Assembly: GCA_026414975.1 (NCBI GenBank) | Contig: JAOAHZ010000003.1 | Coordinates: forward strand, 1-64,000 | DNA from: Bacteroidia bacterium | GTDB taxonomy: Bacteria > Bacteroidota > Bacteroidia > SpSt-205 | Direction of reading: 5' to 3' | DNA length: 64,000 nucleotides | Shown: positions 41,667 to 48,845 of the stretch, piece by piece | Layout of the letters: each line of letters opens with the position of its first letter | How positions within the stretch are numbered: position 1 is the first letter of the stretch | Translations under genes and position numbers: made by a program | The notes under the pieces: model-generated | Databases searched by the model: none | What the model saw: the letters and a program-made list of their open reading frames with translations, nothing else | What the model was told of the DNA's origin: nothing

Positions 41667-43211
41667 CTATTCAAGCACAGCGATACGCTCCCCAAAGAAG
41701 CTAATCAGTTCCGCTCCACTGATGGATAAAAAAGGGTCTGCTTCTACCCATACCCATCGGTTAGGTATTAAGTCCCAGAGCCAGTTACCCTTGTTAGGGT
41801 AAATCTGACGCCAATGGTCCATCCACAGGGGATGAACACGCAGGCGGAGGGGTACCCGACTATAGCGATTTGCCCAAGTTGAAAAGGCTTTCTGAATGCG
41901 AAGCAGCAGTTCGGGAGGATAGGTGTGTTTCCCTGTGCCTTGGCAGAACGGGCACGGAAAGGCTTCAGGAATCTCTACGGGCTGACGACGACGCTGCCGA
42001 GTGATTTGAACTAAACCGATTTCGCTCATAGGGAGGATAGAATGCTTGGCTCGGTCGCTACGCATAGACTCGCGCAGGCGCTCCTGTACTCGCTGCCGAT
42101 GCTCTGGACTTTTCATGTCTATGAAGTCCACGATGATAATCCCCCCCAAATCCCTCAAACGAAGCTGGCGAGCTATTTCGTGGGCTGCAAGAAGGTTTGT
42201 TTGGAAGATCACCTCTTCTACAGAGGCTTCTTTTGCCGAAAGAGACCCCGTATTTACATCTATGACATGCAGGGCTTCCGTATGCTCTATCACAAGATAG
42301 GCTCCGTTAGGGAGCGTAACGGTGCGACCAAGAAGGGTACGCTTGGCGTATTCTGGATCAAAAACATTCCGGAGCTGCTCATAGCGGCGGTGAAGGCGGA
42401 TGGCGGGTGGATGGGTCAAAGGGTGCTCAGCGAAATAGCGCTCTATTCGCTTATATAGGCTCTCTTCTGAGACATGAATGGTGTCAAGGGTGGGACTGAA
42501 CAAATCACTCAACACATGATGTAAATCATCCTCAGTTCTGAAGCGATGGGGGGGGCGGGCCCTCTTGAGTTCTCCCAGAAAGAGCTCCCACCTCTGAATG
42601 AGTCGCTCGTATTCAGAGGCAACCTCCTCTAAGCTGGCAGAGGCTCCACTAGTGCGCAGAATGAGACCGTAAGGCGGACGATAAAGCTGCCGAAGTCGGT
42701 CTCGCCACGTTTGCCGTAAGATAGGGTCCGTGACCCGATGAGAAACGCCGACATCAGACGAAAAGGGAAGCATGACTATGTTATGCCCGGTAAGCCCGAT
42801 TCCCGTTGTCAATCGCGGTCCTTTATTGTCGGACATTTCTTTGACCACTTGCACTAAGAGCCAATCCCCGGGCCTGACATAATCAGCGATATTGCCTTCC
42901 TTAGGCAGAGAACTCACTGGAGGCAGCGAGATGACTGCATCGTCCCCCGCTACCCACCGAGGAATAAAGGCCTTCTGAACAAGCAGATCAGGGCCTGTAT
43001 CGGTGTAGTGGAGAAATCCTTCGCGCGCCAGACCCAGCTCAACAAAAGCTGCGTTGAGGCCGCGCACAACCTGCGTAACCTCACCTAAAAATATATCCCC
43101 CAGAGCATACGGAGAAGTAGCCCGCAGCTCGTGGTATTCTACAAGGCTTCGTCCTTCTAAAAGGTATGCATGCAGAGTGTTATTTTCACGAGTGAGGACC
43201 AGTTCCCGCAA
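41667..43211 (-). CDS. rng: Ribonuclease E/G family endoribonuclease
   Basis: RNase G-type enzyme of RNA decay and rRNA 5'-end processing. The S1 domain follows the start (DIFLGEVTQVVRGLNAAFVELG), then the RNase H-like and DNase I-like parts: RTSGASASLEEV, the 5'-sensor, IEHTEALHVIDVNTGS with the catalytic Asp and GIIIVDFIDM with the second. The zinc-link region reads CPFCQGTGKH, matching CPxCxGxG. At 514 residues it is the size of RNase G, without the long RNase E scaffold. The start is TTG, because a stop codon lies three codons upstream and no ATG or GTG occurs between. It lies directly downstream of the 31-residue ribosomal protein gene. Confidence 0.92.
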   Translation of the reverse strand: MRELVLTRENNTLHAYLLEGRSLVEYHELRATSPYALGDIFLGEVTQVVRGLNAAFVELGLAREGFLHYTDTGPDLLVQKAFIPRWVAGDDAVISLPPVSSLPKEGNIADYVRPGDWLLVQVVKEMSDNKGPRLTTGIGLTGHNIVMLPFSSDVGVSHRVTDPILRQTWRDRLRQLYRPPYGLILRTSGASASLEEVASEYERLIQRWELFLGELKRARPPHRFRTEDDLHHVLSDLFSPTLDTIHVSEESLYKRIERYFAEHPLTHPPAIRLHRRYEQLRNVFDPEYAKRTLLGRTVTLPNGAYLVIEHTEALHVIDVNTGSLSAKEASVEEVIFQTNLLAAHEIARQLRLRDLGGIIIVDFIDMKSPEHRQRVQERLRESMRSDRAKHSILPMSEIGLVQITRQRRRQPVEIPEAFPCPFCQGTGKHTYPPELLLRIQKAFSTWANRYSRVPLRLRVHPLWMDHWRQIYPNKGNWLWDLIPNRWVWVEADPFLSISGAELISFFGERIAVLE

Positions 43212-43223
43212 GGGTTTTCAAGC

Positions 43224-43319
43224 TTATCGGAGCTTCTTCTTATGACGATTCAAGCGACGACGCTTCTTCAGCTTATGGCGCTTGATTTTCTTCAGTTTCC
43301 TCTTTCTACCGCAAGGCAT
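43224..43319 (-). CDS. AURKAIP1/COX24-domain small ribosomal protein (bS22/mS38-like)
   Basis: A 31-residue, extremely basic protein beginning MPCGRKRKLKKIKRHKLKKR and ending RHKKKLR. The pattern MPxGKKRKxxKxxxHKxxKRxRxNRHKKK is the AURKAIP1/COX24 family, bacterial homologues of mitochondrial mS38 and of mycobacterial bS22, which sit on the small ribosomal subunit. The proline-3/glycine start and the C-terminal RHKKK are as expected. It lies 12 bp upstream of rng and diverges from rpsT. Confidence 0.85.
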   Translation of the reverse strand: MPCGRKRKLKKIKRHKLKKRRRLNRHKKKLR

Positions 43320-43327
43320 AGCGGGCA

Positions 43328-43335
43328 CAAAAATA
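43328..43335 (-). promoter_or_regulatory. -7 promoter box (TATTTTTG) of the small ribosomal protein-rng unit
   Basis: A perfect TAnnTTTG match 8 nt before the ATG at 43319. It lies back-to-back with the rpsT box 20 bp away. Confidence 0.6.
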
Positions 43336-43355
43336 CAAACTCACCCGCAAAGTGC

Positions 43356-43363
43356 TACCTTTG
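43356..43363 (+). promoter_or_regulatory. -7 promoter box (TACCTTTG) of rpsT
   Basis: A perfect TAnnTTTG match ending 6 nt before the ATG at 43370. It lies inside the longer TTG-like open frame that begins at 43352, which argues against that longer start. Confidence 0.7.
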
Positions 43364-43369
43364 CGCTTC

Positions 43370-43669
43370 ATGGCAGCACCAGCAAAAAAGAAGAAGACGG
43401 CTCGTTCCAAAACGGCTCTGAAGCGCCAGCGCAAAGCGCTAAGGCGCCAAGCCCGCAACCTCCTCTGGAAAGCCCAGTATCGGCAAGCGCTAAGAGCCTT
43501 GCGTAAGGAAACCGATCCCGTTCGTCTTCCCGAGCTCTTAAGAAAGGTACATTCCATACTGGATAAAATGGCTCAGCGCCATATTATACACCGAAATAAA
43601 GCGGGACGCCTAAAATCTCGCTTAGCTCAATATGTAGCTCGGAGGGTAGCGAACAACCCGACTAATTGA
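43370..43669 (+). CDS. rpsT: 30S ribosomal protein S20 (bS20)
   Basis: A 99-residue basic three-helix protein that binds 16S rRNA early in 30S assembly. Family marks are the lysine-rich start MAAPAKKKKTARSKTALKRQRKALRRQARN and the C-terminal signature IIHRNKAGRLKSRLAQYVARR. The length is slightly above the E. coli protein (87). The POT transporter gene starts 3 bp after its stop. Confidence 0.93.
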   Translation: MAAPAKKKKTARSKTALKRQRKALRRQARNLLWKAQYRQALRALRKETDPVRLPELLRKVHSILDKMAQRHIIHRNKAGRLKSRLAQYVARRVANNPTN

Positions 43670-43672
43670 GGC

Positions 43673-45133
43673 GTGTCAGGCCAGTCCCGCGCTCGTTTCT
43701 GGGCTCATCCCAAAGGCCTGTACGTGCTCTTCTTTTCCGAAATGTGGGAGCGCTTCAGCTATTATGGGATGCGAGCCATCTTGGTCTTGTATCTAACCCT
43801 CTTTATTCGGTATCCTCGGGATGCTGCCTTGGAAATCTATGGTCTATACACGGGCTTAGTTTATCTCACCCCCATTTTGGGAGGGTTTTTAGCGGATCGT
43901 TGGCTGGGCTACCGAGGCACAGTATTAGCTGGAGCCCTTCTCATGATGTTTGGGCATTTTGCGATGGCTGTGCCAAATCTTCTCTTTCCAGCTCTTGCTC
44001 TATTGATTCTGGGGAATGGTCTGTTTAAGCCTAATATCTCCACCCTCGTAGGCTCCCTTTACCTTTTAGGCGATCCGCGACGAGATGCGGCTTTCACAAT
44101 CTTTTACATGGGGATAAACTTAGGGGCTTTTTTCTCACCCTTAGTATGTAGCACCCTCGCTGAAGCCTACTCACCTCACTGGGGTTTTGCTGCAGCGGGC
44201 GTAGGAATGCTGATTAGCCTGATTATCTTCTTAGGAGGATTAGCTACTTTGCGTCCCGCCATAGGCGATTGGAAGCCCCTCAGCCTAAGCGAAATCGGAC
44301 GGATCGGACTGACGACGGCAGTAGGTGTAGCTTTAGCTTTTGGGGGGACAGCTCTCGCTCGGTATATCGGACGTTCTCTTATATCGGCTGCCTTTCAGTG
44401 GCTGGTGCTCGGCGCCGTCGGAGGCGTTTTGATATACCTCACCTATCGTCTAAGGAGCGCCACCGAATGGAAGCGAGCTGCTTCCATCTTTATCTTGGCT
44501 ATCTTTACAGCTATATTTTGGATGGGCTTTGAACAAGCTGGGGGCACAATGAACCTTTTTGCTTTTGAGAAAACCGACCGACTCATCCAGATCGGCAGCC
44601 TCCGCTGGGAGTTTCCCGCCCCTTACTTTCAATCTCTCAACCCCCTTCTAATATTCGCCTTAGCGCCAGTCTTTTCTATCTTATGGGTAGCTTTGGCCCA
44701 GCGAGGCATTGAGCCCTCTACTCCGCTGAAAATGGCTTTGGGCCTCTTCCTCCTTTCAGCGGGTTTTCAAATCATGAGCATTGCCGATGCCCGAGCCGCT
44801 ATCGGTAAAGTCGGCCCCTTGTGGTTGGCTTCGGTCTATCTCCTCCATACCTTAGGGGAACTGTGCCTCTCCCCTGTCGGCCTCTCTATGGTAACCCGAG
44901 TCGCCCCTCCCTCCGTAGCCGCTCTCATGATGGGGGTCTGGTTTCTCTCCTCAGCATTTGGTAACTACATGGCAGGCGTCTCAGAAGCCCTCTTGGAGCG
45001 ATATCATCTCCCGCTTTATCCGAGCCTTACAGCTATAGGGCTGACGGCTGGCGTTGTGCTCGTCCTCATGGCTCGCCCCCTAAATAAATGGATGCAGACT
45101 CCCATCCCCGAACCAGTCCAATCATCTGACTGA
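43673..45133 (+). CDS. Peptide MFS (POT/PTR2 family) transporter
   Basis: A 486-residue proton-coupled oligopeptide transporter with 12-14 membrane segments. The POT signature is at the start: HPKGLYVLFFSEMWERFSYYGMRAILVLYL, containing the ExxERFxYY motif. GGFLADRWLGYRGTVLAGALLM and FTIFYMGINLGAFFSPLVCSTLAE (the second PTR2 motif) follow. Imports di- and tripeptides at the inner membrane. The start is GTG, 3 bp after the rpsT stop, so it probably shares the rpsT transcript, an odd pairing. The next gene begins 2 bp after its stop. Confidence 0.92.
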   Translation: MSGQSRARFWAHPKGLYVLFFSEMWERFSYYGMRAILVLYLTLFIRYPRDAALEIYGLYTGLVYLTPILGGFLADRWLGYRGTVLAGALLMMFGHFAMAVPNLLFPALALLILGNGLFKPNISTLVGSLYLLGDPRRDAAFTIFYMGINLGAFFSPLVCSTLAEAYSPHWGFAAAGVGMLISLIIFLGGLATLRPAIGDWKPLSLSEIGRIGLTTAVGVALAFGGTALARYIGRSLISAAFQWLVLGAVGGVLIYLTYRLRSATEWKRAASIFILAIFTAIFWMGFEQAGGTMNLFAFEKTDRLIQIGSLRWEFPAPYFQSLNPLLIFALAPVFSILWVALAQRGIEPSTPLKMALGLFLLSAGFQIMSIADARAAIGKVGPLWLASVYLLHTLGELCLSPVGLSMVTRVAPPSVAALMMGVWFLSSAFGNYMAGVSEALLERYHLPLYPSLTAIGLTAGVVLVLMARPLNKWMQTPIPEPVQSSD

Positions 45134-45135
45134 CA

Positions 45136-46290
45136 GTGAACTGGGAAGCTCACCTTGACCCTATAAGAGGTTATCCGATGCGCTCTCAACGGCTTTCTAT
45201 AGCTGTGAGCTTCCCAGCAGGCACCTTGGCTGTAGAAGAGGCACTCGAACGAGAAGTCTTAGCGGTATGTGTTGGATATCCCTACTACCATCATCGCGGC
45301 GAACTAAAGCAACTGCGAGCCGCCTCCCAACGCATCCGACATAAGTTATACCAGCTAGCTCTACCTAGTCCCACCCTAAGGCTGGTGGATTTAGGGGACA
45401 TCCGCCCAGAGAATCCTCCCGAATCTATAGAAGTGGTAACAGGAGAACTGCTTCGGAGGGGACACCGGATCGTCGTGATAGGGGGAGGCCAAGAAGCAGC
45501 TCATCCGCTTTTTCGGGCTTTAGCAACTCAGGAAACGCCTTTTACCTACACGCTTATAGATCGCAAGTTAGACTTACTGGATGCTATCTCTACGGAAGAG
45601 GCCCCTCATCGGCGTTTCCATCGGGACATGCTATTGGATGGGACGGTAGGCGTACCTGCCTGGGGACAAATCGTAGGAATAGCCTGGCACTGGGTCAGTC
45701 CCGCCGAAGAGGAAATTCTGCATGCTCACTTGCGCGTACCGTACCTTCGGCTGCATGAAGTCTTATCGGACCCCGACCGCGCCGAGCCTTACTTGCGCAC
45801 ACCAGCTCTGGTGAGCATGGACTTGGGAAGCGTGCGCGGCGCCGATGCCCCCGCCGTATTAGACCCCGAACCCGAGGGCTTCCCTATAGAAGTAGCGGCT
45901 AAGCTCATGCGCTTCGCCGGTATGGGCTATCGAACTGACATCCTTCATATCGCTAACTACTTCCCCCCTCGAGACACCGACGGGCGAACCGCTGTCGCAG
46001 CTGCCCTCCTCCTCTGGTACTATATTGAAGGCCGACTCAACCCCCAAGAAGACTTTCCCCTACCCGACCGCAGTAACTTAGAGCGAATCATCGTACCCGT
46101 TTCTCATCCTGAGATAGAACATTTGACTTTTTACCAGCATCCGCACACAGGCCGATGGTGGCTGGAAGTTATCCCTATCGTAGCCGCTGGACCCAGTCGC
46201 TTATTTCCTTGCACGCGGTATGAATATGAAATAGCCTTGACAGGTGAAGTGCCTCGGTTATGGGATATTCTTCAATTGACCTCGGCTTAA
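45136..46290 (+). CDS. Ureohydrolase (arginase/formimidoylglutamase)-fold protein lacking metal ligands
   Basis: A 384-residue protein of the group often called formimidoylglutamase or arginase in Bacteroidota. The fold's landmarks are present, but the manganese ligands are not. The GGDH motif reads GGGQ (residues 116-119), DAHxD reads D142-R-K-L-D146, and SxDxDxxDP reads SMDLGSVRGADAP (from residue 227) with the second Asp replaced by Gly. With the histidines gone it is unlikely to hydrolyse guanidino or formimidoyl groups. The C-terminal part is longer than in arginases. GTG start, 2 bp after the POT gene, so it is translationally coupled to it. Role unknown. Confidence 0.8.
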   Translation: MNWEAHLDPIRGYPMRSQRLSIAVSFPAGTLAVEEALEREVLAVCVGYPYYHHRGELKQLRAASQRIRHKLYQLALPSPTLRLVDLGDIRPENPPESIEVVTGELLRRGHRIVVIGGGQEAAHPLFRALATQETPFTYTLIDRKLDLLDAISTEEAPHRRFHRDMLLDGTVGVPAWGQIVGIAWHWVSPAEEEILHAHLRVPYLRLHEVLSDPDRAEPYLRTPALVSMDLGSVRGADAPAVLDPEPEGFPIEVAAKLMRFAGMGYRTDILHIANYFPPRDTDGRTAVAAALLLWYYIEGRLNPQEDFPLPDRSNLERIIVPVSHPEIEHLTFYQHPHTGRWWLEVIPIVAAGPSRLFPCTRYEYEIALTGEVPRLWDILQLTSA

Positions 46291-46292
46291 GA

Positions 46293-46309
46293 CCCTTTCA
46301 AAGGTCTCC
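46293..46309. terminator. Short hairpin after the ureohydrolase-like gene
   Basis: GACCCTTTCAAAGGTC is a near-perfect inverted repeat starting 2 bp after the stop codon and followed by a pyrimidine-rich TCCTTCTT. It is a plausible terminator of the rpsT-POT-ureohydrolase transcript. Confidence 0.4.
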
Positions 46310-46471
46310 TTCTTGCGTATAACCCTTCTCAGAGCCTCTTGGAAATCTTAGGTTTGACAAAATGCTATCAAGTAGGGCGGCCTCAGTAGAGAGCTAGCGG
46401 TAATTCAGCAGTTCCCTTATTGCCCCAATAATAGGAAACTAAAGGAGCCGCAGAAAACCCTAAAGAAAGCT

Positions 46472-46479
46472 TACCTTTG
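46472..46479 (+). promoter_or_regulatory. -7 promoter box (TACCTTTG) of the sigma factor gene
   Basis: A perfect TAnnTTTG match ending 4 nt before the ATG at 46484. The gap upstream (46310-46471) shows nothing else. Confidence 0.7.
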
Positions 46480-46483
46480 AGCT

Positions 46484-47023
46484 ATGGAGACAGCGTCCTT
46501 ATGGGAGCGGCTTCAAAACGAGGAGCAACGGATGGCAGCCTTTGAAGAGCTGACCCGGCTTTACTACACTCGGGTAAAGGGATGGATTCGTCAGTGGGTA
46601 CTAGACGAAGCTGAAGCGGAGGATTTGACTCAAGAGACCTTCCTGCAAGCATGGAAGCACTGCCATACTTTTCGGGGAGAAGCCCAGTTCTCTTCCTGGC
46701 TTTACACCATCGCTCGGAGACTATGTATTCGAGCAACGCAGCGGCGCCCATTTTGGTTACCTCTCTCTTGGATTTGGGAGTCCACAGAAGTTGGCGAACC
46801 TATAGAATACCCCTCAGGTTCTTCAGTAGAGGAGATAGAATCAAGTCTTAACCAAGCGGTTCAAGGGTTATCTCCGATTCAGCGGGCCGTGTGGGAGGCT
46901 GTCTGGAAGGAACGCCTCCCATACAAGGAGGTGGCGGTCCGATTAGGCATTCGGGAAAACACGGTCAAGTCTCATATCTATCAGATTCGGCAGCGTCTGC
47001 GCAAGGCATTAGGAATAGAATGA
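46484..47023 (+). CDS. ECF-type RNA polymerase sigma-70 factor
   Basis: A 179-residue group 4 sigma factor. Region 2 runs from residue ~20 to 90 with the core-binding EAEDLTQETFLQAWKH and the -10-recognition segment FRGEAQFSSWLYTIARRLCIRATQ. Region 4 (~115-175) has LSPIQRAVWEAVWKERLPYKEVAVRLGIRENTVKSHIYQIRQRLRK with a clear helix-turn-helix. No anti-sigma gene is next to it, which is unusual for the class. Its TGA stop overlaps the 3' end of the convergent tRNA-Arg gene. Confidence 0.93.
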   Translation: METASLWERLQNEEQRMAAFEELTRLYYTRVKGWIRQWVLDEAEAEDLTQETFLQAWKHCHTFRGEAQFSSWLYTIARRLCIRATQRRPFWLPLSWIWESTEVGEPIEYPSGSSVEEIESSLNQAVQGLSPIQRAVWEAVWKERLPYKEVAVRLGIRENTVKSHIYQIRQRLRKALGIE

Positions 47024-47094
47024 CCCCGGCAGGACTCGAACCTGCAACCGCGGGATTAGAAATCCCGTGCTCTATCCGATTGAGCTACGGGGCC
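47021..47094 (-). tRNA. tRNA-Arg (anticodon TCT)
   Basis: The minus strand folds into a full cloverleaf. Acceptor GGCCCCG pairs with CGGGGTC (one G-T pair), the D arm is GCTC/GAGC, the anticodon stem CGGGA/TCCCG holds loop TTTCTAA (anticodon TCT, reading AGA), and the T arm GCAGG/CCTGC holds TTCGAGT. Discriminator A; CCA is not encoded. It lies 3 nt downstream of tRNA-Pro, so they are cotranscribed. The last 3 bases overlap the stop codon of the opposing sigma factor gene. Confidence 0.95.
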
Positions 47095-47097
47095 TTG

Positions 47098-47171
47098 TCG
47101 AGGCGAGCGGATTTGAACCGCTGACCCCCTGCTCCCAAAGCAGGTGCGCTACCGGGCTGCGCCACGCCTCG
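47098..47171 (-). tRNA. tRNA-Pro (anticodon TGG)
   Basis: The minus strand gives acceptor CGAGGCG/CGCCTCG, anticodon stem CCTGC/GCAGG with loop TTTGGGA (anticodon TGG), and T arm AGCGG/CCGCT with TTCAAAT. Discriminator A; no encoded CCA. The first gene of a two-tRNA unit, with a promoter box 6 nt upstream of its 5' end. Confidence 0.95.
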
Positions 47172-47177
47172 TCCCCA

Positions 47178-47185
47178 CAAAGGTA
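47178..47185 (-). promoter_or_regulatory. -7 promoter box (TACCTTTG) of the tRNA-Pro/tRNA-Arg unit
   Basis: A perfect TAnnTTTG match ending 6 nt before the mature tRNA-Pro 5' end. Because no translation is involved here, it shows that the octamer is a transcription signal. Confidence 0.75.
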
Positions 47186-47222
47186 GCGCTTTTGAGCAAT
47201 CGGACCTAACCTCAGCCCGTCC

Positions 47223-48122
47223 CTATCGCTTCGGATACTCCGCTTGCCAAGTGACGCCCAGAGACCACGCCGTAAGCAGTTGAAGAGCTTGCTTGGAATT
47301 ATCTACCCGTGGATCGTAAATGGCTTGTTGAGCTAAGGTTATGGCCAGCCAGCTTTTGAGCTTGTATGCGGCTTGAAGCTGAGAGAGTATGACTGGGTTA
47401 TGGAGAGAGGAGGAGTACCCATAGAAGACATCCAGGAAATGGCTCAGTAACAAGCCAGAGACGGGACTCAGATTGAGACGAGAAGTAAGTCGAGCCCCCA
47501 ATTCCCATAAGGTCCGACGAGCTGGACTCACGATCTCCCCTACTGAATCGCGCCGAGCAGGCTTGAGCCCAAATGCCCCCGCATCAGCTAAATACCCAAG
47601 CCGAACGTGAGTCATGCGTCCAGAGATAGGCGACAGCGTTACGCGCCAGCCCTCTAAGATACGGTAAAGCACACCCAGCGAAAACTGTCCATAGAATGGA
47701 GCGAGAAAAGCGGATTTCGCTGGGCGAATGACCGAGTCACCAATGTACTCGTATGTAGGGGCCCACTGGGTGCGACCGTCCATCAGGACAGATAGAGCCC
47801 AACGGGCGCTAAGGGCATACTTATACTGAGAGACCACTAAGAGAAAGTCTTGGGTCTTTCGCCACGTCCGCTGGGGAACCACACGCAGCACGCCGTATTG
47901 TCCTGTGTATTCCAAGTTCCAAGTATGACGCAAGTAAGTTCTGGTTATAGATAGGCGGTGCTGAGTCCCTAAGCCAGTCTGGTTCTGTCCACCGGCCTGC
48001 CAATTGGATAAGGCTGTCTGGGCAGCCTGCAGCCCAAAAAGTCCCTCCACTTTCCAAGCTCGCACCGTATCTTCTTGAGCTAAGAGCACGCTCAGCCCTA
48101 CAACAAATCGCCATTTTTTCAT
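47223..48122 (-). CDS. DUF3078 outer-membrane protein
   Basis: From the ATG at 48122 a 299-residue protein with signal peptide [16 protein letters not shown]. The motif [11 protein letters not shown] near residue 40 is the DUF3078 hallmark (NWxAGG). The rest alternates aromatic and polar residues in paired strands, as in outer-membrane barrels. Function unknown. It overlaps the ung stop by 4 bp (ATGA) and should be co-transcribed with it. Confidence 0.78.
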   Translation of the reverse strand: MKKWRFVVGLSVLLAQEDTVRAWKVEGLFGLQAAQTALSNWQAGGQNQTGLGTQHRLSITRTYLRHTWNLEYTGQYGVLRVVPQRTWRKTQDFLLVVSQYKYALSARWALSVLMDGRTQWAPTYEYIGDSVIRPAKSAFLAPFYGQFSLGVLYRILEGWRVTLSPISGRMTHVRLGYLADAGAFGLKPARRDSVGEIVSPARRTLWELGARLTSRLNLSPVSGLLLSHFLDVFYGYSSSLHNPVILSQLQAAYKLKSWLAITLAQQAIYDPRVDNSKQALQLLTAWSLGVTWQAEYPKR

Positions 48123-48796
48123 AAGCGTCCCCAATCTATAGGTTCCAACCCATGACTAATCAGAAAAGCGTTGGCTTTAGAAAAGTGGCGACAGCCAAAA
48201 AAGCCATTGGCAGCTGAGTAAGGAGAAGGATGGGCTGCTTCTAAAATCAGGTGTCGTTCAGGGTCTATGAGGGGCTTTTTGCTGCGAGCGTACTGCCCCC
48301 ATAACATAAATACCACATGGGGTCGGACAGCCGATACGATTTGAATCACCCTATCCGTAAAAATCTCCCATCCTTTTCCGCGATGAGAGGTAGGCTTGTG
48401 AGCTTCTACCGTCAAGATAGCATTGAGTAGAAAAACGCCTTGCTCTGCCCATCCTGTTAGGTCTCCGTGAGAGGGCATGGACAGACCCAGATCAGACTCT
48501 ATTTCTTTGAAAATGTTTTGGAGGGAGGGTGGAGGAGGTACGCCCTTGGGCACGGAGAAGCACAAACCATGGGCTTGTCTAGGCCCGTGATAGGGGTCCT
48601 GCCCTAATATCACCACTTTGACTTTGTTTAGGGGGCATAGATCAAAGGCCCGAAAAATGAGGGGACCGGGAGGATAGATGACCTTACCTTTTTGCTTTTC
48701 CTCTTTGAGGAAAGCGACAAGGGTCTCAAAGTAGAGCTTATTGAACTCTTCTTGTAAGAGGGCCTTCCACGAGGGCTCTATCTTCACATCAGCCAC
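48119..48796 (-). CDS. ung: Uracil-DNA glycosylase
   Basis: Ung removes uracil from DNA to start base excision repair. The family 1 water-activating loop [23 protein letters not shown] holds catalytic D67 in GQDPYHG. Other marks are the [22 protein letters not shown] segment and the C-terminal leucine-loop region [23 protein letters not shown]. The start is the GTG at 48796 (225 aa, normal for the family), 5 nt after a TACCTTCG box. A longer frame to 48964 is open but overlaps the divergent mnmE gene and has no similarity. Confidence 0.95.
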   Translation of the reverse strand: MADVKIEPSWKALLQEEFNKLYFETLVAFLKEEKQKGKVIYPPGPLIFRAFDLCPLNKVKVVILGQDPYHGPRQAHGLCFSVPKGVPPPPSLQNIFKEIESDLGLSMPSHGDLTGWAEQGVFLLNAILTVEAHKPTSHRGKGWEIFTDRVIQIVSAVRPHVVFMLWGQYARSKKPLIDPERHLILEAAHPSPYSAANGFFGCRHFSKANAFLISHGLEPIDWGRL

Positions 48797-48801
48797 CGCT
48801 G

Positions 48802-48809
48802 CGAAGGTA
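48802..48809 (-). promoter_or_regulatory. -7 promoter box variant (TACCTTCG) of ung
   Basis: One base from TAnnTTTG, ending 5 nt before the GTG at 48796. Back-to-back with the mnmE box. Confidence 0.5.
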
Positions 48810-48832
48810 AACGAGTGAAGCGGTTTTAGGAG

Positions 48833-48840
48833 TAGCTTTG
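48833..48840 (+). promoter_or_regulatory. -7 promoter box (TAGCTTTG) of mnmE
   Basis: A perfect TAnnTTTG match ending 5 nt before the GTG at 48846, which supports that start. Confidence 0.7.
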
Positions 48841-48845
48841 TAGGG

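Noticed and set aside
45136-46290. Active arginase or formimidoylglutamase
   Set aside because: Most metal ligands are substituted.
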